A stretch of DNA of 64,000 bases. Source: an uncultured Pelagibacteraceae bacterium (lineage in GTDB: Bacteria; Pseudomonadota; Alphaproteobacteria; Pelagibacterales; Pelagibacteraceae). The stretch is from contig CACBLI010000001.1 in assembly GCA_902540235.1 (NCBI GenBank), positions 62,001-126,000 on the forward strand, written 5' to 3'. The position numbers and the translations under genes are program-made. This document shows, piece after piece, positions 48,779 through 58,238 of this stretch (position 1 is its first letter; each line of letters opens with the position of its first letter). The notes beneath the pieces are model-generated. The model was given only the letters and a program-made list of their open reading frames with translations, was not told the origin of the DNA and ran no database searches.

Positions 48779-49087
48779 TTAAAACAATATTTATTTAAAT
48801 ATTTATTTTAAAAATATTTAATAAAATGATTAATCAATTGTAATTATTTTAATTCTACGTAAAAAATCTTAAAATATAATTTTTTTAGTAAAAAAAATTT
48901 AATTTTTTAATTAATCATAATAAATTTTTTAAAATTTGAAGTTTTATTTTAAAATTTATACAATTTTTGATTGTAATTCGAAAAAATTGACAAATTTTCT
49001 ATAAAAATGGATTAACTTTTCTAAATTTGACCATTTTAAAATCAAAAATTTTAATAAATTAAACTTTAATAAATCCTAAATTAACAG
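48779..49087 (+). other. Very AT-rich intergenic region with no gene
   Basis: About 310 bases made almost entirely of A/T runs, with many TTTAAAA and AATTTTT blocks. I see no ORF, RNA gene or terminator hairpin with GC content. The run of A/T tracts may be intrinsically curved DNA ahead of the repeat array that follows. Confidence 0.6.
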
Positions 49088-49402
49088 CTCTAACACAAAA
49101 TAATTTACTCTAACACAAATTTACAACTTAATGATTAAAATTCAAAAAATATTGATTTTATTGGGTTTTCTTCATTTATACTTCATATCAAAAACTCTAA
49201 CACAAGGTTATAAATTTAATTGTGTTAGAGTGATGTAAAAATTAATTATAAAATTATGATTTAAGTATTTTTTTATTTTTTTAAAAAAGTAAGTAAAATC
49301 AATACTTATTTGAGATTTAACCCAAAATGACCACCTTAAGTTGAAAATTGTGTTAGACTTTTTTTTTATTTGTGTTAGAGATTCGGTATGTTTGTGTTAG
49401 AA
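49088..49402 (+). promoter_or_regulatory. Operator-like array: seven copies of an 11-bp motif upstream of pilMN
   Basis: The motif CTCTAACACAA occurs forward at 49088-49098, 49108-49118 and 49195-49205. Its reverse complement TTGTGTTAGAG occurs at 49220-49230, 49348-49358 (last base differs), 49370-49380 and 49392-49402 (last base differs). Copies 3 and 4 form a perfect inverted repeat with 14 bases between. Adjacent copies start 20, 25, 22 and 22 bases apart, about two helical turns. The last copy ends 20 bases before the pilMN ATG. This looks like a cluster of protein-binding sites controlling the pilMNOPQBC operon. Confidence 0.75.
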
Positions 49403-49422
49403 TAAAAAAAAAATATAAAAAA

Positions 49423-51879
49423 ATGGACGACAAAGAAAAAGAAAAGTTTGGTGTCATCATTGATAAGAATGATCAAAATAAGGATGATCAATCTTCAGTT
49501 GCACCTACTCCAGATACAAAGCAAGAAGTAACTCCCTCTAATGAGGAAACTTCAACAACTTCAGAAAATATACAACCTGAAGAAGATAAAATTAATAAAA
49601 ATATATCAAAAGAAGACAACTTAAATGAAAACGACACTAATAAAGAGCAAGAAGTTAAAAGTGAAAGCCCGTTAGTTGAAAATACGACACAAAGAACAGA
49701 AGAAAAAAAAGAACATCAAGTAATTCACAAGAAAGATGGCAGATTACATATTTATGTCAGACAAGATAAATACAAAGGAGAGCTTAAGTCAAAAAATTGG
49801 GTTGGTAGACTCTATATTGACGGAAAACAAAAAATTTCATCATCGGGAACTCCAGACTTAGAAGAAGCAATTCCGATTTTAGAAAAATGGTTTGACGATG
49901 TTCATGCGCAAAAAGAAAAAGAACAAAAAGAATTAGAACAAAAGTCAACACAAGAAACTGACAAACAAACACAACCACAAAATTTAGAAACTACTTCTAA
50001 AGAAACCATTGCAACAGATACGACATTGCAAACAAAAAAAGACGATGTCCCTTTACAAGAAACTGTAAATAAAGAAACTGTTGAAACAAAAACGGAGTTA
50101 GAAAATAATACTTCTTTAAATCAGACTGAAATAACAAATAGTGAAGAACAATCAAAGGTTAAAAATTTTTTAAATAAATTTAAAGATATAAAATTTAAAG
50201 CACCTTCATTTGGAAAAAAAGATTCAAGTAGTCCAAAAATGAGTTTTAATAAAAATAAAGTAAAAGAAAAATTTAATAACTTTTTAAAATCTAGGTTAGG
50301 GAAGAAGACTGCACAAGGCGAAGAAATTGTTGGTGTTGAAATAACTAACAAAGAAATTAGACTAACGCAAATTTCTTCAAATAAAGCTAATCAATGGGTT
50401 CTAGAAAGATTTTATGTTCATCCAATTAACTTACCTGAGGACGCGGCTATAGTTGATCATGAACAAAAAGTAGGTGATGAATTAAATGTAGCTTTACAGA
50501 AATCAAAAATAACAACTCCTAATGCTGCTATTGCAATCCCAGTTACTAATGCAATTATCAGAGTGGTTACAGCACCATTAATGAATGATGAGGAATTAAA
50601 AAAAGCAATAGATACTAACTCGTTATGGGAAAATTTAGTCCAGTTGACAGATAACTTAGATGACTACTCTATATTTCATCAAGTCATTAATAGAAATTCA
50701 AAAGATAATACAATGGATATTTTATTTGTTGCTTCAAAATTAGCTGACATAAATAATTATACAAACATTATTAAAAATAGTGGATTAAATCCTGTTATCA
50801 TTGACGTTAAATGTTTTGCTTTAAAATCTGCAGTTGACCAAATAAATCAAATTTCAAATAAAACAGAGGATACAAATTTTACTGCAATGCTGGAATTTGG
50901 TTTGGATGAAAATTACGTAATGATCCTATACAACAATAACCCAATAATTACTGACATTTTTTTACGTGGGCAAGATAGAAAAATTTTAAAAGAGTCGCAA
51001 GATCAAGAGGAAAAAGATGCATTAGTAAGACGTTTTATGACACAAGTTAAACAAGCGGTTCAAGATTTTGAAACAAAATATGAAAAGAGGGTTAGAAATA
51101 TAAAAGTTGTATCAAATCTAGAAAATGTTGAAGATTATTTATCAAGTTTTAGAAAAACTTTAGTAAATACAGGATTTAATTTATTTGATCCCTTTGAAGG
51201 ACTTAAAATACCTCAACAATTAGAGAGTAAAATTAACTTAACTAACCGGTCTTACTTTTCAACAACTGTTGGTCTTGCTTTTAGAAAACTTGATGTATTT
51301 GGATATTACAAATTTGTAACTGCTGTTAAAAATATAAATCTTCTTCCAAATAGAGAAGGAATGATTAAGCAAAAGAAAATGAAAGCCTTTTCAAATTTTG
51401 CCTATAAGGGATTTGTTGGGGCTGTAGTTGGAGTATATCTAATTTTATTTACATTAGCTTTCTGGAATATCTATAATTACAATAACAAACTTAAACTGTA
51501 TGATACTGTGGTTACAGAGCATACATCAAAATCAAATCAACTCGCTAAAGTATCAAAAGAATTAAAAAAAATGACAACCACTCTTAAACTTAGCAACAGT
51601 CTAAAGTCTAACAAAGATTTGAGCTATAGAATTTTAGCACAGATTGCAAGTAGCGTTCCTAGCAGAGTAAAATTTGATCTTGTTGAGTATGATGGAAAAA
51701 AACTTGTTTCTATAACAGGGATTGCTGCTGGAGATAATGATATATTACAGCTAATTAGAAATTTACAATCTAAAAAATTAATTACCCAAGCATCTTTATC
51801 ATCAATGAAAATGCCTAGAGTTAAAGCTGGTGATCAAACAATGAAAGGATTTAAGGTTTTCGTAAAAATTAAAGGATAG
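49423..51879 (+). CDS. pilM: PilM-PilN fusion protein with N-terminal extension
   Basis: An 818-residue inner-membrane platform protein. Residues 1-97 are acidic, low-complexity. Residues 98-161 form a small domain (RLHIYVRQDKYKGE, NWVGRLYIDGKQKISSSGT, then an amphipathic helix). A Gln/Thr/Lys linker runs to about 300. Residues 300-650 match PilM, an actin-like fold (EIVGVEITNKEIRL). One membrane helix at about 663-685 and a periplasmic coiled coil plus ferredoxin-like domain match PilN. PilM and PilN are normally separate partners that bind each other. ATG 49423 is preferred over an upstream GTG lying inside the operator array. pilO follows after 2 bases. Confidence 0.85.
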   Translation: MDDKEKEKFGVIIDKNDQNKDDQSSVAPTPDTKQEVTPSNEETSTTSENIQPEEDKINKNISKEDNLNENDTNKEQEVKSESPLVENTTQRTEEKKEHQVIHKKDGRLHIYVRQDKYKGELKSKNWVGRLYIDGKQKISSSGTPDLEEAIPILEKWFDDVHAQKEKEQKELEQKSTQETDKQTQPQNLETTSKETIATDTTLQTKKDDVPLQETVNKETVETKTELENNTSLNQTEITNSEEQSKVKNFLNKFKDIKFKAPSFGKKDSSSPKMSFNKNKVKEKFNNFLKSRLGKKTAQGEEIVGVEITNKEIRLTQISSNKANQWVLERFYVHPINLPEDAAIVDHEQKVGDELNVALQKSKITTPNAAIAIPVTNAIIRVVTAPLMNDEELKKAIDTNSLWENLVQLTDNLDDYSIFHQVINRNSKDNTMDILFVASKLADINNYTNIIKNSGLNPVIIDVKCFALKSAVDQINQISNKTEDTNFTAMLEFGLDENYVMILYNNNPIITDIFLRGQDRKILKESQDQEEKDALVRRFMTQVKQAVQDFETKYEKRVRNIKVVSNLENVEDYLSSFRKTLVNTGFNLFDPFEGLKIPQQLESKINLTNRSYFSTTVGLAFRKLDVFGYYKFVTAVKNINLLPNREGMIKQKKMKAFSNFAYKGFVGAVVGVYLILFTLAFWNIYNYNNKLKLYDTVVTEHTSKSNQLAKVSKELKKMTTTLKLSNSLKSNKDLSYRILAQIASSVPSRVKFDLVEYDGKKLVSITGIAAGDNDILQLIRNLQSKKLITQASLSSMKMPRVKAGDQTMKGFKVFVKIKG

Positions 51880-51881
51880 TT

Positions 51882-52565
51882 ATGGATTTAAATGAATTAA
51901 AAAATCTGAATATGGATGACTTAAAAGCAAAAATTATAGCTTTTGCCGATAAAAAAACTTTAATTAAAATTGGTATAAGTCTTGGATCAATTATAATTTT
52001 CTTAATCATTTACTATGCTGTTTTAAATCCAATTGTTAAAGAAAAAAAAGCTCAAATTACTGATATGAACACTAAACAGGAAGAGATAGTAAAATTTAAT
52101 AACGAAATTATTTCTGTGAAAAGAAAAATTAAAAAAATTAAGCCTAAATATGAAAATTATTCAACGCTATTTCACTCAAAAGCTGAGGTAGAAGGGCTTT
52201 ATCAAAATTTAAGTGAGTTTGCTACTATCAATGGTTTAGTCATTTCTGTTATTGAGAAGGGTAAACCAACGGAAGTGTCAAAATCAGAGATTTTAAATAA
52301 AGGTAAGAAAAAAAAGAAAAAACCAAAAAAAGCAAAAAATAAAAAAGAGGCAATTAAAAATATTGCCTATTACACGATACCAGTAAAATTTGAGATTAAT
52401 GGCAACTTTTTAGGGTATATCAAATTTAAAAGAGCTTTATCGCTATCTAATAAGATGTTGAATTTTGAGTCAGAAAAGATACAAGTGGTAAAATCAGATT
52501 CAACTGGAGCGATAAAAGTAAGTGGAACTTTAACAATAGTGGGGCTAGCAGATGAGTTTTTTTAA
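51882..52565 (+). CDS. pilO: Type IV pilus alignment protein PilO
   Basis: A 227-residue bitopic protein. One helix at about residues 29-49 (IGISLGSIIIFLIIYYAVLNPIV) is followed by a coiled coil (residues 50-95) and a C-terminal ferredoxin-like region, the PilO/GspM layout. A Lys-rich insertion (KKKKKKPKKAKNKK-like, near residue 145) is unusual and poorly structured. PilO pairs with PilN in the inner-membrane alignment complex. It overlaps pilP by 14 bases. Confidence 0.83.
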   Translation: MDLNELKNLNMDDLKAKIIAFADKKTLIKIGISLGSIIIFLIIYYAVLNPIVKEKKAQITDMNTKQEEIVKFNNEIISVKRKIKKIKPKYENYSTLFHSKAEVEGLYQNLSEFATINGLVISVIEKGKPTEVSKSEILNKGKKKKKKPKKAKNKKEAIKNIAYYTIPVKFEINGNFLGYIKFKRALSLSNKMLNFESEKIQVVKSDSTGAIKVSGTLTIVGLADEFF

Positions 52566-52989
52566 TAAATTCAGTTCAAAGTTAGTTTTATTAGCTTTTT
52601 TAATTTTCAGCACCCATTTGCTCGCTGATAATCACGATAAAAATAATTCCTCTAAGGAAGAACCTTTACCTTTAAATGACCCATTTGTTGGGGACTCATC
52701 TTTTTCCGGTGGAGTTAAAGTAATAACAGAGGGAGGAGCTCCGTTGAGTGAAAAGAAAAGAATAGATTTATACACTTATAAATTGGCAGGAATTATAAAG
52801 TCAGACTCAGCTAGCTTCATTTCTCTAATCAATCAAGATGGCGAAATAATAACTGTTTCAATGTTTGAGGAGGTCAGCGACGGTGTAAAATTAGTTGATA
52901 TGACAACTAAAGAGGCTGTTTTTGCTACCGAGGATAAATATTTAATTATGAATTTTAAAAATCAGATAAAGGAGCAAAGTGAATATTAG
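52552..52989 (+). CDS. pilP: PilP-like periplasmic protein
   Basis: A 145-residue exported protein. The signal peptide is cleaved near THLLA|DN; no lipobox cysteine is seen, whereas classical PilP is a lipoprotein. The C-terminal half (IDLYTYKLAGIIKSDSASFISLINQDGEIITV) fits the PilP beta-sandwich that bridges PilNO to the secretin. Named mainly by size and position between pilO and pilQ. Overlaps pilQ by 11 bases. Confidence 0.78.
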   Translation: MSFFNKFSSKLVLLAFLIFSTHLLADNHDKNNSSKEEPLPLNDPFVGDSSFSGGVKVITEGGAPLSEKKRIDLYTYKLAGIIKSDSASFISLINQDGEIITVSMFEEVSDGVKLVDMTTKEAVFATEDKYLIMNFKNQIKEQSEY

Positions 52990-54526
52990 ATTATTAAAAA
53001 TAATTCCTTTAATCTCATTATTGTTTTTAGTTTTAAATGGATGTGCGTCTAATACTCTTTCTAAAAAGGGTAAAGGTTTCAAGCATAATACACCTCTTAT
53101 AAAAGATGATATAAGAAAGTCTGGACGAATAGAGATTGAAAAAACTGTGGAGATGGGCCCTAAGCCAGTTGAAGGGGATACAAAAGCTTTGCAAAAAAGA
53201 AAAAAAATATCAGCACAACAAAAAAGAAATTATTTATTGATACCAGACGAATTTACAGAATTAAAACAAACTGTATCCTTTAAATTTAAAAATTTGGATT
53301 ATGCAGAAGCAATGCAATTAATGGGCAAGGTTGGAGACATTAATGTTTTAGTAGGTGATGAGGTAGCAGGTTCAATTTCTGCTGAATTGATTAATGTTCC
53401 TTGGGATAAAGCTTTTAATGCTTTGTTAGATATGAAAAATTTTGCTGCTGATATTGATGTGTCTAGTAATTTAATTAGAGTACACACACCTTCCACTTTA
53501 ACAGCTCAAGAGACATATAAATCAACGAGAGCCGCAGCCGTAAAAAAGAAAGTTGAATTAGAGGATTCAGTCGAGCCAATTGTTTCTGAAATTTTTAGAC
53601 TTTACTATATTTCACCCGCACAAGCTAAGACTACAATCAATGAATTATTTGCAACTACAGGTGAAAGTAGTTTTTCACCAATACAAATTACTGAAGAAGC
53701 TACAACAAGATCAATTATCGTAAGAGGTAAGGTTGAAGATTTAGATGTGGTAGATAAAATTCTTAGTGAGATTGATGTAAAAACAAGACAAGTTTTAATT
53801 GAGGCATTTATAGTTGAGGCAAATTCAGATTTTGAAAAAGCACTTGGTACAAGACTAGGAGCAGCCTACTCAAGACAGCAAGAGATTGTTGGTGGTACAA
53901 TAGGAGGAGCAGCGACCGATGGGCCAATTACTCCAACCCTAGGTACGGTCTCAGGTGGTGAGGGACAAATTACAGATTTTACTTCATCTGCAATAGGTGC
54001 AACGAGTGGTATTGGTATATTAAAAAGAACGGGGTCAGCAGTTTTAAAAGCTGAAATACAAGCTTTAGAAAAACTTGGTCTTGGAAAAACTATATCTAAT
54101 CCTAAAGTTTTTACATTAGATAACCAAATAGCTAATATTAAACAAGGTGAAGAAATTTCATATCAGGCTACAGGCTCAGAGGGAGCGGATGTCCAATTTA
54201 AACCAGCTAATCTAGAATTATCAGTTACACCAAGTATTATTGGTGATGGAAATGTACTTTTAGATGTTACAGTCAAAAATGACTCTGTCAAATCGAATGC
54301 GGGTGCCGATCCGTCAATAAACACTATGCAGATAGAAACTAAGCTTTTGATTGCAGATGGAGATATAGTAGTTATTGGCGGAATAAAGAAAAATTCGATA
54401 AAAAATAACAAACAACAATTACCAGGAATGGGAAATGTACCTGTTCTAGGAAATTTATTTAAAGGAACTGAAAAACAGGATATGTTAACAGAAATGTTAA
54501 TATTTATTGCACCAAGGGTTTTATAG
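52979..54526 (+). CDS. pilQ: Type IV pilus secretin PilQ (short form)
   Basis: A 515-residue outer-membrane secretin. The GTG start has a good Shine-Dalgarno (AAGGAGC). The N-terminus is a lipoprotein signal (LVLNGC). An N0/STN-like domain (VSFKFKNLDYAEAMQLMGKVGDI) and one N1 domain (EIFRLYYISPAQAKTTINELF) precede the secretin core. The C-terminal signature VVIGGIKKNS...LPGMGNVPVLGNLFKGT is intact. AMIN domains found in most PilQ are absent, so it is about 200 residues shorter and self-anchored by lipid, more like MshL or BfpB-type secretins. Confidence 0.92.
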   Translation: MNIRLLKIIPLISLLFLVLNGCASNTLSKKGKGFKHNTPLIKDDIRKSGRIEIEKTVEMGPKPVEGDTKALQKRKKISAQQKRNYLLIPDEFTELKQTVSFKFKNLDYAEAMQLMGKVGDINVLVGDEVAGSISAELINVPWDKAFNALLDMKNFAADIDVSSNLIRVHTPSTLTAQETYKSTRAAAVKKKVELEDSVEPIVSEIFRLYYISPAQAKTTINELFATTGESSFSPIQITEEATTRSIIVRGKVEDLDVVDKILSEIDVKTRQVLIEAFIVEANSDFEKALGTRLGAAYSRQQEIVGGTIGGAATDGPITPTLGTVSGGEGQITDFTSSAIGATSGIGILKRTGSAVLKAEIQALEKLGLGKTISNPKVFTLDNQIANIKQGEEISYQATGSEGADVQFKPANLELSVTPSIIGDGNVLLDVTVKNDSVKSNAGADPSINTMQIETKLLIADGDIVVIGGIKKNSIKNNKQQLPGMGNVPVLGNLFKGTEKQDMLTEMLIFIAPRVL

Positions 54527-54527
54527 A

Positions 54528-56279
54528 ATGTTAAAAATTAGTAGAGAAAGTGAAATTAACTTAATCAATGTTTTAATTGATAACGATATTATTTCAGGAA
54601 AAGATTTACCTAATATTAAAAAAGTTAGCACTGAAAAAAATAAATCACAAATTGATGCAGTTTTTGAATTAAAACTGTGTGATGAAGATAAAATTCTAGA
54701 TGTTTTAGTTAAAGAGCAAAGCCTAGAAGTTGCAGACTTATCAAAAATTCAAATTACCGATGAAATTAAATCTGTTCTGCCATCTAATTACATTAACATG
54801 AATTTTGTTGCGCCATTTAAAGTTGATGGGAAAGATCTACACATAGCAATTTCAGATAGTTCGAAACTTGGATTAATGAGAAACTTAAAAGCAATCACAA
54901 AAAAAAATATTGAACTTCATGCTGCTAAAGTATCGCAAATATCTGAATTTATTCAAAAACTACAAAGTGAAACTGGAGAGGTAACGACTGAAGCTATAAG
55001 AGAAGAACGTAAAGAAAAAACTAAAACGTTTGACTCAGATCTTGGTGATGCTGGAGAAGTTTTAGAGGAAAAACCAGAAGAGGAAGTTGAAGCTTTAGAA
55101 AACGAGTCTGAAGTAATCAAATTCAGTACTGCAGTTGTAGCAGAGGCGATTAAATTAGGAGTTAGTGATATTCATATTGAACCTTATCGATTCTCATCAC
55201 GTGTTAGATACAGATTAGATGGAATGCTTCAAGAGCAGGAGGAGTATAAAAAATTTTTACATGATAATTACGGAGCTGTCGTAACCCGATTTAAAATTAT
55301 GGGTAAATTGGATATTGCAGAAAGAAGATTACCTCAAGACGGAGCAATAAATTTTAAAATAGATGGTAAGGTAGTAGATTTAAGATTATCAATTTTACCG
55401 ACAGCCAATAATGAGAGAATTGTAATGCGTATTCTTAATAAGGACGCAGGGGATATAACACTTGAACAATTAAATTTTGAAGATCAGGATTTAAAAAATT
55501 TGAGGAAATCTATTCATAGCACTCAAGGTTTAATTCTGGTTACTGGGCCCACTGGTTCAGGTAAATCAACCACACTCTATAGTATCTTAAAAGAGGTAAG
55601 CAAACCTCACTTAAATATTTTAACAGCAGAAGATCCTGTCGAATATGAATTAGATGGTGTCGGACAGGTTCAAATTAAAGATGATATAGGTTTATCTTTT
55701 GCATCTGCACTGAGATCTTTTTTACGTCAAGACCCTGAAATAATCTTGGTTGGAGAGATGAGGGATAAAGAGACAGTTGACATTGGATTAAAAGCTGCAT
55801 TGACAGGTCACTTAGTATTTAGCACACTGCATACTAACGATGCTCCAAGTACTATTACACGTTTGCAAAATATGGGAACACCTGATTATTTAATCAGTGC
55901 TGCAACACAATTAGTTCTTGCTCAAAGATTAGCTAGAAAAAACTGCAAAGATTGTAGAGTTCCTGATGAAGATGTAACTCCAAAAGTTTTAACTGACCTT
56001 GGTTTTTCGCCTGAGCAAGCTTCAAGAACAAAAGCGACTAAGGGAAAAGGTTGCGCAAAATGTAAAGACAGCGGATATAAAGGTCGACAAGGAATTTATG
56101 AAATATTAGTTGTTTCAAAACCAATTAAAGAAGCAATTTTAAGACAAGCAACAACACCTGAATTAAGAGAAATCGCAATAAAAGAGGGTTTTCAAACCAT
56201 GCAAGATATGGGCAGAAGAATGATTGCAAATGGAGACTTAAATTTTAGGGAATTTGAACGGGTATTATCAGCTAGTTAA
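54528..56279 (+). CDS. pilB: Type IV pilus assembly ATPase PilB
   Basis: A 583-residue GspE/PilB extension ATPase. An N-terminal MshEN-like domain (about residues 1-150) is followed by a Glu-rich linker and the ATPase core. Walker A is GPTGSGKSTTLYS, the Asp box is ILTAEDPVEYE, Walker B is ILVGEMRDKE and the His box is TGHLVFSTLHTNDAP. A four-cysteine zinc motif (NCKDC and GCAKCKDSGYKGR) is complete. The ATG at 54528, just after the pilQ stop, is chosen. MshEN domains in some homologues bind c-di-GMP, so that mode of control is possible here. Confidence 0.95.
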   Translation: MLKISRESEINLINVLIDNDIISGKDLPNIKKVSTEKNKSQIDAVFELKLCDEDKILDVLVKEQSLEVADLSKIQITDEIKSVLPSNYINMNFVAPFKVDGKDLHIAISDSSKLGLMRNLKAITKKNIELHAAKVSQISEFIQKLQSETGEVTTEAIREERKEKTKTFDSDLGDAGEVLEEKPEEEVEALENESEVIKFSTAVVAEAIKLGVSDIHIEPYRFSSRVRYRLDGMLQEQEEYKKFLHDNYGAVVTRFKIMGKLDIAERRLPQDGAINFKIDGKVVDLRLSILPTANNERIVMRILNKDAGDITLEQLNFEDQDLKNLRKSIHSTQGLILVTGPTGSGKSTTLYSILKEVSKPHLNILTAEDPVEYELDGVGQVQIKDDIGLSFASALRSFLRQDPEIILVGEMRDKETVDIGLKAALTGHLVFSTLHTNDAPSTITRLQNMGTPDYLISAATQLVLAQRLARKNCKDCRVPDEDVTPKVLTDLGFSPEQASRTKATKGKGCAKCKDSGYKGRQGIYEILVVSKPIKEAILRQATTPELREIAIKEGFQTMQDMGRRMIANGDLNFREFERVLSAS

Positions 56280-56281
56280 CA

Positions 56282-57529
56282 ATGGAATTATTTGCTTACA
56301 AAGGCATTTCTGCAGGAAAATATGTTGAGGGTGAGATAGAGGCTCTCAATCAGGACGAAGCATCCTTTAAACTTAAAGAGCAAAAACTTATCATTACAAA
56401 TTTAGTTAAAACCAAGAAGAAAAAAGGCGAAAAAAAAGATAATACTAAAGCTAAAAGTAAAGGCCTTTCCTTATTTGGTAAGAAAAAAGTAAAAGTAGAA
56501 GATATTTTAATATTCTCAAAACAGTTTGCAACGATGGTAAAAGCAGGACTGCCGATTTTGCAAACACTTGCAATGCTACGAGATCAACTCGAGTCCCCGG
56601 CAATTAAGGAAGTAATCGAAGATATAAGAAAGGGCTTAGAGGGAGGAATAACATTGTCAAAAAATTTTGAAAAATATCCTCAATATTTTGATAATGTCTA
56701 TGTAAACTTAATCAAAGCAGGTGAGGCCAGTGGTAAGTTAGATGTTTTTCTCTTGAAAATTGTAGATGATCTAGAAAAAAAGGAAAAAATTAAAAAAAAA
56801 ATCAAAAGTGCTCTTATGTACCCTGGCATAATGTTTACCACTGCTATGGTTGTAAGTGCTTTTATGTTAGTCAAAGTGGTTCCAGTCTTTGCTGAAATGT
56901 ACGAAGGTATGGGTATTGCTTTACCTAAACCCACAGCAATAATAATGGGTATGAGTGATTTTCTAAGAGGTGCTGGTGGAAAAATTTTATTTTTAGTTTT
57001 AGTTGGAGGTTACTTTTTGTTTAAGTACCTAACAACTAAAAATGCGAAAATACAATATATGTGGCATAAACAAGTTTTAAAATTACCAGTGTTTGGGGAT
57101 TTAATTTTAAAATCTTTAATAGCTCAAATTTCATTAATCATGGGAAATTTAAGTGCGGCAGGGGTGAATTTATTAGAAAGTATAGAAATCTCTAAGTCCG
57201 TCAGTAAAAATGTTGTAGTCACAGAAGCTTTAGAAAATGTAAAAAAAGGAGTATTTTCAGGTGACACACTAACAAAGTTATTTTTAAAAGAACCACTGTT
57301 CCCACCAACATTCAGTCAACTAGTTTCTGTTGGTGAGCAAACTGGACAACTAGATGAAATGTTCAATTCAGTTGCAAAATATTATGAGAGTGAATTTGAC
57401 ACTGCCGTAAATAATATGTCAAGTTTGATTGAGCCAATCATGATTGTATTTATGGGTATTATGATTGGTGGTTTGATGATTGCGATGTATTCACCAATAT
57501 TTAATGTTGGTGCGATTATGGGGGGTTAA
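56282..57529 (+). CDS. pilC: Type IV pilus inner-membrane platform protein PilC
   Basis: A 415-residue GspF/PilC protein with two T2SSF repeats (about residues 75-200 and 280-405). The first repeat shows FSKQFATMVKAGLPILQTL and VYVNLIKAGEASGKLD, the second LIMGNLSAAGVNLLESIEI and LVSVGEQTGQLDEMF. Three helices are predicted. It couples PilB/PilT to pilin insertion. It ends the pilMNOPQBC operon and is convergent with the RsbW-like gene, overlapping by 4 bases. Confidence 0.95.
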   Translation: MELFAYKGISAGKYVEGEIEALNQDEASFKLKEQKLIITNLVKTKKKKGEKKDNTKAKSKGLSLFGKKKVKVEDILIFSKQFATMVKAGLPILQTLAMLRDQLESPAIKEVIEDIRKGLEGGITLSKNFEKYPQYFDNVYVNLIKAGEASGKLDVFLLKIVDDLEKKEKIKKKIKSALMYPGIMFTTAMVVSAFMLVKVVPVFAEMYEGMGIALPKPTAIIMGMSDFLRGAGGKILFLVLVGGYFLFKYLTTKNAKIQYMWHKQVLKLPVFGDLILKSLIAQISLIMGNLSAAGVNLLESIEISKSVSKNVVVTEALENVKKGVFSGDTLTKLFLKEPLFPPTFSQLVSVGEQTGQLDEMFNSVAKYYESEFDTAVNNMSSLIEPIMIVFMGIMIGGLMIAMYSPIFNVGAIMGG

Positions 57530-57939
57530 ATTTTTTTAGATAAAATTAAATGATTGACCCACTTTTGTTGATCTTTTTTAAAAACCGCATCGTCCATTAT
57601 TTGTTTTATAAAAAAAGTCCCCAAACCACCGGGTTTGATATCATCTAATTTTCTATGTTGAATATTCTCTTCTACAACAGGTTTTCCTTTATCAAAAAAC
57701 CCAATTTCTAAATTATCGTCTTTAAGAGAAATTTTTATTTGCATGTGGTCAGCGGTATTTTCAACACCTTTATATGCGTGTTTAACTATATTTTGGGCTG
57801 CTTCAGCAATTGCTAAAACCAATTCTTCCTTTAGATCATTATTTATTTTTAGTTTTTCAAATACTTCCCTTGAGAAGACTCTTACCTCTTTTAAGCTTGC
57901 AGTATGCACAAGAAAATCTTTAGACTCTGATAAATCCAT
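57526..57939 (-). CDS. RsbW/SpoIIAB-like serine kinase (anti-sigma-type ATPase)
   Basis: A 137-residue GHKL ATPase of the HATPase_c_2 group. The N box has Glu46, Asn50 and His54 (AEAAQNIVKHAY); the G1 box is FFDKGKP and the G2 box GGLGTFFIK. Catalytic Glu and Asn are intact, so it should phosphorylate a STAS partner and may sequester a target protein. Start and STAS stop overlap by one base, so the pair is co-translated. No sigma factor gene lies nearby, so the third partner is unknown. Confidence 0.9.
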   Translation of the reverse strand: MDLSESKDFLVHTASLKEVRVFSREVFEKLKINNDLKEELVLAIAEAAQNIVKHAYKGVENTADHMQIKISLKDDNLEIGFFDKGKPVVEENIQHRKLDDIKPGGLGTFFIKQIMDDAVFKKDQQKWVNHLILSKKI

Positions 57940-58238
57940 TATTCTAAGTTTAATATTTGTTCCAACTTAGCCATCATGATCACTTTTAGAACAGACTTAC
58001 TGACTTCTTTGACAACAACCTTAGTATTATTCTCCAAAGCTTTTTGATGACTTTCAATTAGAACTGATATTCCAGATGAGTCCATATAAGAAACATCTTT
58101 AAGATTAAGGTGAACTTCTTTTCCAGCCTCAACTAATGGTAAAATAACCTCTTTTGCTTTTTCAGTCACATCCATATCAATTTCTCCATCAAGAAAAACT
58201 GTGGATGTGTTTCCGTCTTCAGTAATTTTATAACTCAT
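57939..58238 (-). CDS. STAS-domain anti-sigma-factor antagonist
   Basis: A 99-residue single STAS domain of the SpoIIAA/RsbV type. The phosphorylation site is Ser54 in YMDSSGISVLIESHQ, aligned with the first serine of the usual DSSG. It would be phosphorylated by the adjacent RsbW-like kinase and dephosphorylated by SpoIIE-type phosphatases, two of which are encoded within 11 kb. It is transcribed first, away from the pilin genes. Confidence 0.92.
   Translation of the reverse strand: MSYKITEDGNTSTVFLDGEIDMDVTEKAKEVILPLVEAGKEVHLNLKDVSYMDSSGISVLIESHQKALENNTKVVVKEVSKSVLKVIMMAKLEQILNLE

Noticed and set aside
49088-49402. CRISPR-like repeated units
   Set aside because: Units are only 11 bp, occur in both orientations, have irregular gaps of 9 to 118 bases, and no cas genes are present. 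Operator sites fit better.
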